Source: Nocardioides furvisabuli
GTDB lineage: Bacteria > Actinomycetota > Actinomycetes > Propionibacteriales > Nocardioidaceae
Length of the DNA stretch: 64,000 nucleotides
Reading direction: 5' to 3'
Assembly: GCF_021083185.1 (NCBI RefSeq)
Contig: NZ_JAIGQB010000001.1
Coordinates: 124,001 to 188,000, forward strand
Of the stretch, positions 40,898 to 51,225 are shown piece by piece (position 1 is the stretch's first letter; each line of letters begins with the position of its first letter). The position numbers and the translations under genes were made by a program. Below the pieces are notes generated by a model that was not told where the DNA came from, did not search any database, and worked only from the letters and a program-made list of their open reading frames with translations.

Positions 40898-40927
40898 ACG
40901 AACCCGCACCGATGGGTGCGGGTTCGT
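40898..40927 (-). terminator. Hairpin terminator after acs
   Basis: Perfect 13-bp arms ACGAACCCGCACC (40898-40910) and GGTGCGGGTTCGT (40915-40927) with a GATG loop lie 21 bp after the acs stop. No T-run. The co-directional MTAP gene begins beyond it. Confidence 0.7.
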
Positions 40928-40947
40928 CTGACGCAGAGCAGGAGCGG

Positions 40948-42903
<1,956 letters not shown>

Positions 42904-42921
42904 CTGCGATCTCCCGTTGTA

Positions 42922-42937
42922 CGTGATTGTCGTCACG
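42922..42937. promoter_or_regulatory. Crp/GlxR-type dyad upstream of acs
   Basis: CGTGA-TTGTCG-TCACG is a symmetric GTGA-N6-TCAC site with 8 of 10 consensus bases, 19 bp before the acs start. Confidence 0.65.
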
Positions 42938-43033
42938 TGAACCTACTGCGCGGGGGCGGGTCGTCGACAGGTCCGGTCCTTCGGAGCGCGACGGGCGGTC
43001 TGGGGCGTGCGGTGGACGGGCGGGGGGACTCGC

Positions 43034-43741
43034 TCAGAGGTCCGAGGAGACGACGGTGGTGCCCGCCTCGTCCGTCACCAGCACCTGGGTGACGTCCTCG
43101 CGCAGGCTCGCGGACTGGAGGAAGCAGGTCATCCGCGACGAGCCGACCCCCAGGAACTCCCCGGCCGGCACCAATGCGCCGTCGTCGGTGCGGAACGAGG
43201 CGCGGAAGGTCTCGCCCTCGGTGAAGCCGGCCGCGACGATCCGCAGCTCGACGCCCCAGGTGTGGGCCACGAGGTCGGCGCTCTCGATGCTCACGGGGTC
43301 GCCCGGCGCCACCCGCATCGAGATGGCCTCGGTCGGCACGGAGGCGGGCTCGGGTGCGGTCGCTCGTCCGACGGCACCGCCGACCCCGAGTGCCACCACC
43401 ACCGCAGCTGCGGCGGCCAGGACGCGGATGCGCTCCGGCCGGGTGCGGACGCGCCCGGCGGACTCCCGTACGGCGTCGCGCTGGGCGCGCTCGCGGGACA
43501 CGGCCTGCCAGATGTCGTCACCGAGGCCGGGCGGGGGTGCGGGCACGTCGCCGAAGGCGTCGGCGTCCACCGCGTCGAGCCGTCGCACGACGGGGAGCAG
43601 GTCGTCGAGGTCGGCGCGGCACGCGCGGCAGCCGTCGAGATGCGCACGCACCCGGGCGACCTGGTCGTCGGGCAGGTGGCCCAGGGCGTAGGAGCCCAGC
43701 AGCTCCCGCAGCTCGCGATGACCCTCCTCTGAGACGCTCAC
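43034..43741 (-). CDS. Zinc-finger anti-sigma factor
   Basis: 235-residue membrane anti-sigma factor. The N-terminal ZAS domain has H-x3-C-x2-C (HLDGCRACRADL) after LLGSYALGHLPDDQVARVRAHL. One membrane segment follows (about 107-125), then an outer domain (about 135-235) of the RskA-like type. It overlaps the sigma gene by 4 bp (GTGA), as is standard for such pairs. It should hold the sigma factor inactive until proteolysis or conformational release. The outer domain resembles carbohydrate- or anchor-type sensor modules only weakly. Confidence 0.9.
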   Translation of the reverse strand: MSVSEEGHRELRELLGSYALGHLPDDQVARVRAHLDGCRACRADLDDLLPVVRRLDAVDADAFGDVPAPPPGLGDDIWQAVSRERAQRDAVRESAGRVRTRPERIRVLAAAAAVVVALGVGGAVGRATAPEPASVPTEAISMRVAPGDPVSIESADLVAHTWGVELRIVAAGFTEGETFRASFRTDDGALVPAGEFLGVGSSRMTCFLQSASLREDVTQVLVTDEAGTTVVSSDL

Positions 43742-44286
43742 AGGCTCACTCCCATCTCATCCATCGCGGCCCGCAGGGCTCGCATCGCGTAGAAGACCCG
43801 GCTGCGCAGGGTGCCGACCGGGATCGCCATCTCCGTCGCCACCTCGTCGTAGGGACGTCCGCGCAGGTGGGTCTGCACGAGCGCCTCCCGGTGGTGGGGG
43901 GCGAGCCGGCGCAGGCCCTCCTCGACCAGCCAGCCGTCGAGCAGGGCGTCGGCCTGGTCGCTGATCGAGCCGGCGGCCGCCTCCACCGTGGGCGGCTCGG
44001 CGAGCTGGCTGTCCCAGGGCCGGACCGCGGCGGCGCGCACGTGGTCGATCATCGTGTTGCGGGCGATGCCGTAGAGCCAGACCCGCAGCGACGCCACCTC
44101 CGGGTCGTAGCGCTCGGCGTGGCGCCACGCCTTCACGAACGTCTCCTGGGTGACGTCCTGGGCGGCCATCGGGTCCCCCAGCCCCCGCAGGGCGAAGCGG
44201 TAGACCTCGGCGCCGTGCAACCGGTAGGCCGCCGTCACACCGTCCTCGTCCGCCAGGGACGGGACCGCTCCGTCGGGGTCGCTCAC
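43738..44286 (-). CDS. ECF RNA polymerase sigma factor
   Basis: 182-residue sigma. Region 2 is YRLHGAEVYRFALRGLGDPMAAQDVTQETFVKAWRHAERYDPEVASLRVWLYGIARNTMIDHVR; region 4 is RLAPHHREALVQTHLRGRPYDEVATEMAIPVGTLRSRVFYAMRALR. The GTG at 44286 is chosen because a candidate autoregulated promoter (44317-44342) then leaves a short leader; an in-frame GTG six codons upstream is possible. The same promoter motif drives the divergent secreted repeat protein, the most likely main target. Confidence 0.9.
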   Translation of the reverse strand: MSDPDGAVPSLADEDGVTAAYRLHGAEVYRFALRGLGDPMAAQDVTQETFVKAWRHAERYDPEVASLRVWLYGIARNTMIDHVRAAAVRPWDSQLAEPPTVEAAAGSISDQADALLDGWLVEEGLRRLAPHHREALVQTHLRGRPYDEVATEMAIPVGTLRSRVFYAMRALRAAMDEMGVSL

Positions 44287-44316
44287 GCCGTCCAGTCTGC
44301 CGGTCACACCCGTGTG

Positions 44317-44342
44317 TACGGCGCCAGGCACCGCCGCGTTCA
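44317..44342 (-). promoter_or_regulatory. ECF-type promoter of the sigma/anti-sigma operon
   Basis: On the minus strand TGAACGCG (44342-44335) and GGCGCCGTA (44325-44317) are separated by 9 bp. TGAAC as -35 and CGTA as -10 are 17 bp apart, the normal ECF geometry. The element is the mirror image of 44356-44381. Confidence 0.75.
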
Positions 44343-44355
44343 TCGCGGGGCCCGG

Positions 44356-44381
44356 TGAACGCGACCGGTCCCGGCGCCGTA
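44356..44381 (+). promoter_or_regulatory. ECF-type promoter of the secreted beta-helix gene
   Basis: TGAACGCG (44356-44363), nine bp, then GGCGCCGTA (44373-44381), identical in sequence and spacing to the divergent sigma-operon element. It predicts a leader of about 80 nt before the ATG at 44468. Confidence 0.75.
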
Positions 44382-44467
44382 TCCACCGATGTCGACCCGC
44401 ACGAGCGGGCCGACCAGAGGCGGAGCACGGCACGTCCGCCGGACGACGACCAGAAGGGCAGACAGCG

Positions 44468-46696
44468 ATGTCAGCACTGAGGACAACAGGGCTGCGGGCG
44501 GCCACCGGCGTGGCCGCATCAGCACTCGCACTGGCCGCCTTCGCGGTGGCACCGGCCAGCGCGGCCGACACCACGCAGGCGTCGGTCCAGGGCCAGTCGC
44601 AGCAGACGGCTGCGAAGACGCAGCAGGCGAAGAAGCAGCGAGTCTTCAAGGTACGCACCGAGAAGCAGCTGCGCATGGCCGTGCGCAAGGCCAACAAGAC
44701 CTCCGGCAAGGACCGCATCGTCCTGCTGCGCTCGATCAAGTTCGCGACCGGCAAGAACAGCAAGGGCGGAGCCGGCCGCGGTGACCTCGACGTGCGGGGC
44801 AGCCTGGTTGTCATGGGTCGCGGGAAGTCCATCAACGCCAAGGGCGTCGACCGCGTCTTCGACGTGCGCACGGGGAGCCGCCTGGTCATCAAGCGACTGC
44901 GCCTGCGCAACGGAGCACCGGCCGAGACCGAGAGCGGCGGCCTCATCCGCAGCCGCGGCGACGTCCAGGTCCGCAAGTCGAGCCTCCTCGAGTCCACGGT
45001 CACCGGGGCAGGGGCGTCGGGCGGCGCGGTCATGAACGACGGCGGGATGCTGCGGATCGTCGAGAGCCGCGTGAGGCGGAACTCCTCCGAGCGCGCAGGC
45101 GGTGGCATCGAGGCCAGCGGCGGCACGACCGTGATCGCTCGTAGCCGCCTGACCGGCAACACGACCGGCGCGGTCCCGGGCAACGGCGGTGCCCTGCACC
45201 TGACGGGCACCGGCAGCGTCAAGGTCAAGGGCAGCCTGGTGGCCAACAACACCGCGGGTGCCGAGGGTGGTGGCCTGTGGAACTCCGCCACCGGCGACTT
45301 CACCGTCGAGCGCACCACGATCCGCGACAACACCGCGGCCGGTGCGGAAGCCGACCAGGGCGGCGGCGGTCTCTACAACGACGGTGGCGTCCTGACCGTG
45401 CGTGCCAGCAACATCGAGACCAACTCGGCCACCGGCGCGGCCGGCTCCGGCGGAGGCGTGCTCAACAACCTGGGCACGCTCGCCCTGTCGACCACCGAGG
45501 TGCAGGGCAACAGCGCCCCCCGCGCCGGCGGGGGCATCGAGGCCAACGGCGGGACGACGACCGTGGTCGCCTCCACGATCGAGGGCAACAGCACCGGAGC
45601 GGCCCCGGGCAACGGCGGCGGCCTGCACCTCACCGGTGCCGGCAAGGTCACCGTCGACACCACGAAGGTGCTCGCCAACACGGCCGTCGAGGGTGGCGGT
45701 CTGTGGAACGCAGCCGCCGGGACGATGACGATCACCGGCTCCACGATCTCCGGCAACACCGCCTCCGGCGCTGCTGCGGACCAGGGTGGCGGTGGCGTCT
45801 ACTCCGACGGCACGACGTCGATCACCTCCACCACGATCGACGCCAACAAGGCGACCGGCGCCGCCGGTTCGGGCGGCGGGGCGCTCAACAACCTCGGCTC
45901 GCTCGCGATCAGCGGCTCGGCCATCACGAACAACGCGGCCAACCGCGCAGGCGGCGGGATCGAGGCCAACGTCGGCTCCACCAAGGTGATGCTCACGACG
46001 CTCCAGGGCAACAACGCCGGGACCGCACCCGGCAACGGCGGCGGCCTGCACCTGACCGGTGCCGGCAAGGTCGAGGTCGGCCAGAGCAAGGTCCACGACA
46101 ACACGGCCGTCGAGGGTGGCGGCCTGTGGAACTCGGCCACCGGCACCATGACGGTCACCGACACCCACCTGCGCGGCAACGTCGCCACCGGTGCCGCGGC
46201 CGACCAGGGTGGCGGCGCGATCTACGACGACGGCGGCGCGCTGACCGTCTCGGGCTCGACCATCGAGAACAACAAGGCCACCGGGGCCGCCGGTTCGGGT
46301 GGCGGCGTCCTGTCGCTCGGCGGAACGCTCGAGCTGAACGGGACCAACCTCAACGGCAACTCCGCGCCCCGTGCCGGCGGAGCCATCGAGGTCAACGCGG
46401 GCACGGCCGACCTGGCTGACGTGAACGCCGTGGACAACGCCACCGGCGCAGCACCCGGCAACGGTGGAGCCCTGCACATCACCGGTGCGGGCACGGTCAC
46501 CTGGGCCAACGGCCGGATCGCCGGCAACAGCGCCACCAACGAGGGCGGCGGGCTGTGGAACTCCGCGACCGGCACCCTCACCGCGACCGGTATCACCTTC
46601 GAGGCCAACACCGCTCCCGAGGGCCCCGACGCCTACAACGACGGAGGGGTGATGACCGTCAACGGCGCCGTCATCCTGCCGGGCAGCGGGATCTGA
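44468..46696 (+). CDS. Large secreted right-handed beta-helix protein with tandem repeats
   Basis: 742-residue exported protein. A signal peptide (MSALRTTGLRAATGVAASALALAAFAVAPASA) precedes a basic Gln/Lys-rich linker (about 38-58) and a polymorphic outer membrane protein/pectate-lyase-like parallel beta-helix. Four modules of 141-143 residues begin with AGGxIEA at residues 210, 353, 494 and 636, each containing APGNGGGLHLTG, EGGGLWNxATG, AADQGGGG and AAGSGGG turns. No LPXTG, membrane anchor or catalytic motif is seen, so it is probably released or wall-bound. It is divergent from the ECF sigma pair with a shared promoter motif. Adhesin or surface-layer roles are possible. Confidence 0.88.
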   Translation: MSALRTTGLRAATGVAASALALAAFAVAPASAADTTQASVQGQSQQTAAKTQQAKKQRVFKVRTEKQLRMAVRKANKTSGKDRIVLLRSIKFATGKNSKGGAGRGDLDVRGSLVVMGRGKSINAKGVDRVFDVRTGSRLVIKRLRLRNGAPAETESGGLIRSRGDVQVRKSSLLESTVTGAGASGGAVMNDGGMLRIVESRVRRNSSERAGGGIEASGGTTVIARSRLTGNTTGAVPGNGGALHLTGTGSVKVKGSLVANNTAGAEGGGLWNSATGDFTVERTTIRDNTAAGAEADQGGGGLYNDGGVLTVRASNIETNSATGAAGSGGGVLNNLGTLALSTTEVQGNSAPRAGGGIEANGGTTTVVASTIEGNSTGAAPGNGGGLHLTGAGKVTVDTTKVLANTAVEGGGLWNAAAGTMTITGSTISGNTASGAAADQGGGGVYSDGTTSITSTTIDANKATGAAGSGGGALNNLGSLAISGSAITNNAANRAGGGIEANVGSTKVMLTTLQGNNAGTAPGNGGGLHLTGAGKVEVGQSKVHDNTAVEGGGLWNSATGTMTVTDTHLRGNVATGAAADQGGGAIYDDGGALTVSGSTIENNKATGAAGSGGGVLSLGGTLELNGTNLNGNSAPRAGGAIEVNAGTADLADVNAVDNATGAAPGNGGALHITGAGTVTWANGRIAGNSATNEGGGLWNSATGTLTATGITFEANTAPEGPDAYNDGGVMTVNGAVILPGSGI
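45095..46640 (+). repeat. Four in-frame tandem repeats of 423-429 bp inside the beta-helix gene
   Basis: Module starts at 45095, 45524, 45947 and 46373 give periods of 429, 423 and 426 bp; the last copy is incomplete. Phrases such as GGCGGCCTGCACCT and GAGGGTGGCGG recur at DNA level, so copy number could change by recombination. Confidence 0.85.
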
Positions 46697-46723
46697 CCAC
46701 TCGCACCACCCGTACGACGACAA

Positions 46724-46764
46724 CGCCGACGCCCCGGGGACCATCTGTCCCCGGGGCGTCGGCG
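46724..46764. terminator. Strong bidirectional hairpin terminator
   Basis: Perfect 17-bp arms (46724-46740 and 46748-46764, CGCCGACGCCCCGGGGA and its complement) with a 7-nt loop lie between the convergent beta-helix and actP genes. It is the longest perfect terminator-like stem noticed in the window. Confidence 0.8.
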
Positions 46765-46787
46765 CGCGTGCGGCGCGGTCGTGCGGA

Positions 46788-48395
46788 TCAGTGGTGCGTC
46801 GCGCCCTCGGCGCCGGCACCGGTCAGGGCGCGGACCTCGAGCTCGGTGAAGCGTTCCTCTGCCGAGGGCTCCCGGCTGGTGATCGTGCCGATGTAGCCGA
46901 GCAGGAAGCCCAGCGGGATCGAGACGATGCCCGGGTTGTTGAGGGGGAAGATCGCGAAGTCCGCGTCGGGGAACATCGAGGTCGGCAGGCTCGACATGAC
47001 GGGCGAGAGCAGCACCAGGCCGACGGCGGAGATCAGGCCGCCGTAGATGCTCCACGTGGCGCCACGGGTGTTGAAGCGGCGCCAGAACATGTTGTAGATG
47101 ATCGCCGGCAGGTTCGCCGACGCCGCCACCGCGAAGGCCAGGGCCACGAGGAAGGCGATGTTGAGGCGCTGCGCCGGGATGGACAGCACGATCGCGATGG
47201 CGCCGATCGCGAAGGCGGCGATGCGGGCGACCCGCACCTCGTCCTTCTCGCTGACCACCTCGTCCTTCTTGAGCACTCCCTTGTAGAGGTCGTGCGCCAC
47301 CGACGACGAGCTGGCCAGCGTCAGGCCGGCCACCACGGCGAGGATCGTCGCGAAGGCGACCGCCGCGATCAGTGCCAGCAGGACAGCGCCACCCGTGGAG
47401 CCGGCGCCACCGCCGACCGCCTCGGCGAGGAGCGGGGAGGCGAGGTTCTGGTTTCCGCCCACGGCCGGGTCGACGGCCTCGCGGTCCAGCAGCGCCGCGG
47501 CACCGAAGCCGAGCACCAGCGTCATCAGGTAGAACGCGCCGATCAGGCCGATCGCCCACAGCACCGACTTACGGGCGTCCCGGGCGGTCGGGACCGTGTA
47601 GAAGCGGATCAGGATGTGAGGCAGGCCCGCGGTGCCGAGCACCAGGGCCAGGCCGAGCGACAGGAAGTCGATCTGCGACGTCAGCGTGCTGCCGTACTGC
47701 AGTCCGGGCTGGAGGAACGCGTCGCCCTTGCCGGAGTTCTCGGCGGCGGCGCCGAGCAGCGAGGACAGGTTGAAGTCGAACTTCGCGAGCACCAGCACCA
47801 CGATCAGCGCCGAGCCGAGCATCAGCAGCACCGCCTTGGTGATCTGGACGTAGGTCGTGCCCTTCATGCCGCCGACCACGACGTAGAAGATCATCAGCAC
47901 GCCCACCCCGACGATGGTGATGTTCTTGATCGCCTCGCTGTCCACGCCGAGGAGCAGCGCGACGAGCGTGCCGGCGCCGACCATCTGTGCCAGCAGGTAG
48001 AAGATCGAGACGACCACGGTCGACACGGACGCCGCCGTCCGCACCTTGCGCTGGTTCATCCGGAAGGCGAGCTGGTCGGCCATCGTGTAGCGACCGGCGT
48101 TGCGGAGCATCTCGGCCACCAGCAGCAGGGCGACGAGCCACGCGACGAGGAAGCCGATGGAGTAGAGGAAGCCGTCGTAGCCGTAGACCGCGATGGCGCC
48201 GGAGATGCCGAGGAACGACGCGGCCGACATGTAGTCGCCGCCGATCGCGAGGCCGTTCTGGAAGCCGGAGAAGGACCGGCCACCGGAGTAGAAGTCGGTG
48301 GCCGTCTTGGTCTGGCGGCTGGCCCAGAAGGTGATGCCGACCGTCAGCGCGACGACCGACAGGAACAGGAACGTGGTCAGGAACTGGTCACTCAT
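46788..48395 (-). CDS. actP: Cation/acetate symporter (ActP/MctC-like, SSS family)
   Basis: 535-residue sodium:solute symporter with about 13 helices. ATDFYSGGRSFSGFQNGLAIGGDYMSAASFLGISGAIAVYGYDGFLYSIGFLVAW is the acetate-permease signature; GTAGLPHILIRFYTVPTARDARKSV is also typical. It imports acetate and perhaps pyruvate or propionate. It overlaps the DUF485 gene by 4 bp. A Crp/GlxR dyad lies upstream of the operon. Confidence 0.94.
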   Translation of the reverse strand: MSDQFLTTFLFLSVVALTVGITFWASRQTKTATDFYSGGRSFSGFQNGLAIGGDYMSAASFLGISGAIAVYGYDGFLYSIGFLVAWLVALLLVAEMLRNAGRYTMADQLAFRMNQRKVRTAASVSTVVVSIFYLLAQMVGAGTLVALLLGVDSEAIKNITIVGVGVLMIFYVVVGGMKGTTYVQITKAVLLMLGSALIVVLVLAKFDFNLSSLLGAAAENSGKGDAFLQPGLQYGSTLTSQIDFLSLGLALVLGTAGLPHILIRFYTVPTARDARKSVLWAIGLIGAFYLMTLVLGFGAAALLDREAVDPAVGGNQNLASPLLAEAVGGGAGSTGGAVLLALIAAVAFATILAVVAGLTLASSSSVAHDLYKGVLKKDEVVSEKDEVRVARIAAFAIGAIAIVLSIPAQRLNIAFLVALAFAVAASANLPAIIYNMFWRRFNTRGATWSIYGGLISAVGLVLLSPVMSSLPTSMFPDADFAIFPLNNPGIVSIPLGFLLGYIGTITSREPSAEERFTELEVRALTGAGAEGATHH

Positions 48396-48760
48396 GCCTG
48401 GCCCCGCTTTCCGGTGGTGCCGGCCTGGTCGCGGTAGGACTGCTCGAGGTTGCGCGCCAGCGGGTCGAGCCTGGCGTTGGAGTAGCGGCTGTACATGAAC
48501 GCCAACCCGAAGGTCGTGACGAACTGCAGGAGCCCGAAGACCAGGGCCACGTTGATGTTGCCCACGACCTGGACGGCCATGAAGCCACCCGCCCAGTTCG
48601 ACATGAAGACGTAGAGCAGGTACCAGGCCAGGAAGGCCACGGTGGCCGGGATGACGAAGCCGCGGTAGCGCTTCCTCAGCTCGGTGAACTCACTGGATTC
48701 GTGGAGCCGGTCGTAGACCGGATCGTGGCGCGCTGCCTGGTCGGGTGCCTCGGTGGTCAC
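48392..48760 (-). CDS. DUF485 membrane protein (YjcH-like)
   Basis: 122-residue protein with two membrane helices (about 38-58 and 70-95) and the DUF485 pattern FTELRKRYRGFVIPATVAFLAWYLLYVFMSNWAGGFM and INVALVFGLLQFVTTFGLAFMYSRYSN. It is nearly always encoded just before acetate symporters and is thought to be an accessory subunit. The start is taken as GTG 48760 with AGAGGA 9 nt upstream; a GTG at 48793 is in frame but less well placed. Confidence 0.9.
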   Translation of the reverse strand: MTTEAPDQAARHDPVYDRLHESSEFTELRKRYRGFVIPATVAFLAWYLLYVFMSNWAGGFMAVQVVGNINVALVFGLLQFVTTFGLAFMYSRYSNARLDPLARNLEQSYRDQAGTTGKRGQA

Positions 48761-48797
48761 GGCGTCGTCCTCTCGCAAGGGGGTCCTGGTCACGCAC

Positions 48798-48813
48798 TGT
48801 GACCGCGATCACC
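48798..48813. promoter_or_regulatory. Crp/GlxR-type dyad upstream of the acetate uptake operon
   Basis: TGTGA-CCGCGA-TCACC matches 9 of 10 consensus bases, 37 bp upstream of the DUF485 start and on the far side also 120 bp from the PAP2 gene. Confidence 0.65.
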
Positions 48814-48932
48814 GTGGCAGCCGTCACATCCGTGCGGCAGTGGCGCGGTCCGGTCGGTCTGTCGATGGCGCCCGCCGAGCGGTGGGCGGCGGGTGGCGTA
48901 CGACGAGCGGTCGGGGTGCGAGGCTTCGCCCC

Positions 48933-49589
48933 GTGACCGACACCGACACCCGCCGCGACGGCGTACGCGTCCTCGCCTCCGCCTGGGTGCTGCTGACCCT
49001 GGCCGTCCTCGCCGTGGGCTGGTTGCTCACCGGACCGCTGGCGTCGGTGGTGGACCCGTGGGACGACAGCGTCGCGGTGGGGATCGAGGAGCGGCGGACA
49101 CCTGCCCTCGACGTCGTCGCGGCCGCCGGAAGCCACGTCGCGGACACCGTGGTGGGGATCGCCCTGGCCGTCGTCATCGCTCTCGTGGCCTGGCGCCGGC
49201 AGGGCTCGCGCCGCCTGCTCGTCTACTACGGCGTGCTGGTGGTCGGCACCCTCGCGCTCTACCTCGTGGCCACGTGGTTCATCACCCGCGACCGCCCGCC
49301 GGTCGAGATCCTCGACCCGGGCCTCGTGCCCGACCACAGCTTCCCGTCGGGCCACGTCGCCACCTCGGTCGTGGTCTACGCCGCCCTCGCCGTCCACCTC
49401 ACCCGCACCGTGGCCGGCGCGAGCCGCTGGGTGTGGCCGTTGTACGCCGTCCCGCTGGTCGTCGCGGCCAGCCGCCTCTACGAGGGCGCCCACCACCCCA
49501 CCGACGTGCTGACCAGCCTGGTGTTCGCCCCCGTCTGGGTCGCGGTCGTCGCCCACGTGGTGCTGCCGAGGCGGGTTTCTGCGGAGTGA
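48933..49589 (+). CDS. PAP2-family membrane phosphatase
   Basis: 218-residue protein with six helices. The lipid phosphatase motifs are present: TRDRPP (with Arg/Pro of motif 1), FPSGHVATS (motif 2) and SRLYEGAHHPTDVL (motif 3), giving the catalytic His pair. Substrates in the family include undecaprenyl or other lipid pyrophosphates. GTG 48933 begins the cytoplasmic tail; no strong ribosome site is seen. It is separated by 13 bp from the epimerase gene. Confidence 0.9.
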   Translation: MTDTDTRRDGVRVLASAWVLLTLAVLAVGWLLTGPLASVVDPWDDSVAVGIEERRTPALDVVAAAGSHVADTVVGIALAVVIALVAWRRQGSRRLLVYYGVLVVGTLALYLVATWFITRDRPPVEILDPGLVPDHSFPSGHVATSVVVYAALAVHLTRTVAGASRWVWPLYAVPLVVAASRLYEGAHHPTDVLTSLVFAPVWVAVVAHVVLPRRVSAE

Positions 49590-49602
49590 CAAGGTGGGGT
49601 CC

Positions 49603-50520
49603 ATGACCTCACACGTCCCTGATCCCGTCGTCGTCGTGACCGGTGCCAACGGCCTGGTCGGCAGCCACGTGGTGGCCGCCCTGGCCGAGCGGGGTGCCGC
49701 CGTGCGCGCCGTCGTACGCCGGGTGGGCACCGCGCCGAGCGCTCCGGGCGTCGAGGAGCACGTCGGAGACTTCGCCGACCCGGCCTTCGCCGACACCGTG
49801 GTCGCGGGTGCCGACGCGCTCGTCACCACCGTCCACCCGCTCGGCTCGGACGCCGAGGACCAGCGCCGCGTGGGCCTCGACGGCACGCTCGTGATCGCCG
49901 AGGCCGCGGTCGCCGCCGCCGTACCCCTGCTGGTGCACGTCTCGACGGCCGGTGTCTACGACCGCAGCCCCGGGGTGGGGGACGTCGACGAGGACGGTGC
50001 GCTGGTGCCCGACGGGTCGTCGGCGTACGGCGTGATCAAGCGCGACACCGACGCCGCCCTCGAGCGGCTGGCCGGCACCACCCGCGTGCTGCTGCGCCCG
50101 CCCGCGATCCTCGGCCCGGGCGGGTCGTCGGTGTGGAACGCCATCCGCCCGCGGGACATCGCGGCCGACCCGGCCGAGCAGCACGCCGTCGCCGAGGCGA
50201 CCTTCGCCTGGGTGCACGTCGACGACCTGGCGGCCATCGCCGCCGACCTCGCCACCGGCGCCATCCCCGCCGGGTCGGACCCGGCGACCGGACCGGTCGC
50301 GGGCGGCTGCACCCCGGTCAACGTCGCCAGCGGTCCGGCGACGCAGCGCGACTACCTCGGGGCCGTGGCGTCCGCCCTCGGGCTCGAGCCGTCGTGGGAC
50401 GACGAGCCCGCATGGACCGGTCAGATCCGCGCCGACCGGGCACGCGGCTGGGGCTGGTCGCCGCGGGTGACCCTCGAGGACGCGCTCGCGGAGCTGCAGG
50501 CGGGGTTGCGGGAGTCCTGA
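49603..50520 (+). CDS. NAD-dependent epimerase/dehydratase family protein
   Basis: 305-residue extended SDR: VVVVTGANGLVGSHVVAAL binds the cofactor and the active site is Ser (VSTAGVYD) with YGVIK (Y-x3-K). The C-terminal half (PVNVASGPATQRDYLGAVASALG) is substrate-binding. The substrate is not identifiable; nucleotide-sugar or small carbonyl compounds are both possible. ATG 49603 is preferred to a GTG three codons upstream. It ends next to repeat copy C. Confidence 0.85.
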   Translation: MTSHVPDPVVVVTGANGLVGSHVVAALAERGAAVRAVVRRVGTAPSAPGVEEHVGDFADPAFADTVVAGADALVTTVHPLGSDAEDQRRVGLDGTLVIAEAAVAAAVPLLVHVSTAGVYDRSPGVGDVDEDGALVPDGSSAYGVIKRDTDAALERLAGTTRVLLRPPAILGPGGSSVWNAIRPRDIAADPAEQHAVAEATFAWVHVDDLAAIAADLATGAIPAGSDPATGPVAGGCTPVNVASGPATQRDYLGAVASALGLEPSWDDEPAWTGQIRADRARGWGWSPRVTLEDALAELQAGLRES

Positions 50521-50551
50521 GCCCGGGGTGTCGCCGCCGCCCGTGACCCTC

Positions 50552-50646
50552 GGTAGTCCACCGGGATGTGGTCGTCCCGTCCCGTCCCCGCCAGCCATTT
50601 CCCGGTGGACTACCCGACCTCGTCAGCCACTTCCCGGTGGACTACC
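50552..50646. repeat. Palindromic intergenic repeat, family 1, copy C
   Basis: One direct unit (50552-50575, GGTAGTCCACCGGGA...TGTGGTCGT) is followed by two inverted units (50593-50614 and 50624-50646). The last inverted unit includes the CTA (50642-50644) that is the TAG stop of soxR. It lies between the convergent epimerase and soxR genes. Confidence 0.9.
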
Positions 50647-51121
50647 CGGACGTACGCCGCGTCGGGTGCGGCCGCCGCAACGTGTCGGGCAGCAGCCGGG
50701 CACCCGCCCCGCGCTCGGCGTGCACGTCGTCGGGGTTGGAGAAGGCGCAGCTGCGCAGGCTCAGGCAGCCGCAGCCGATGCAGCCGTCGAGGCCGCCCTT
50801 GAGCCGCTCGAGCGCGGCGATCTGCTCGTCGAGGCGGCGGCCCCAGTGGCGCGAGATGCGCTGCCAGTCCGCCTTGGTGGGGGTGCGGTTGCCGGGAAGC
50901 CGGGCGAGCTCCCCGCGGATCTCCTCGATGCTCAGCCCGACGTTGGAGGCAGCGCGGATGAAGGCCAGGCGACGGAGCACGCTGCGCTCGAACCGGCGTT
51001 GCCCACCGGCCGAGCGGTGCGCCTCGAGGAGTCCCTCGGCCTCGTAGTAGCGGATCGCCGACGCGGCGAAGCCGCTGCGCCGGGAGACCTCGCCCATCGG
51101 CAGCAGGTCGTGCGCACCCAT
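50642..51121 (-). CDS. soxR: Redox-sensitive transcriptional activator SoxR
   Basis: 159-residue MerR-family regulator. The winged HTH is MGEVSRRSGFAASAIRYYEAEGLLEAHRSAGGQRRF. A dimerisation helix precedes the [2Fe-2S] motif C-x2-C-x-C-x5-C (GCIGCGCLSLRSC), which defines SoxR. The ATG at 51121 follows GAGGAG by 8 nt. In actinobacteria SoxR answers redox-active metabolites and activates pumps and oxidoreductases; two candidate operators are in this window (14263-14282 and 56704-56723). The last residues and stop codon are contributed by repeat copy C. Confidence 0.95.
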   Translation of the reverse strand: MGAHDLLPMGEVSRRSGFAASAIRYYEAEGLLEAHRSAGGQRRFERSVLRRLAFIRAASNVGLSIEEIRGELARLPGNRTPTKADWQRISRHWGRRLDEQIAALERLKGGLDGCIGCGCLSLRSCAFSNPDDVHAERGAGARLLPDTLRRPHPTRRTSG

Positions 51122-51225
51122 CACAGACGCTCCTCGAGCTCAGGTTCACTTCACCTTCAACGATCCTGCCACCGCGCTCGAAACGGTCACCACGCTCCAC
51201 GAAGTCCCGCATCCGGCTCCGATGG

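Noticed and set aside
45095..46640. CRISPR-like or satellite array
   Set aside because: The repeats are 423-429 bp, in frame, and encode beta-helix modules; they are coding duplications.
44519..46819. 766-residue open frame opposite the beta-helix gene
   Set aside because: Shadow of a repeat-rich gene; its apparent repeats mirror those of the coding strand.
51125..51165. A SoxR operator in the soxR promoter
   Set aside because: Only one half-site (ACCTGAG) resembles the palindrome of the MFS and VOC promoters; the other half and the 2-bp centre do not match.
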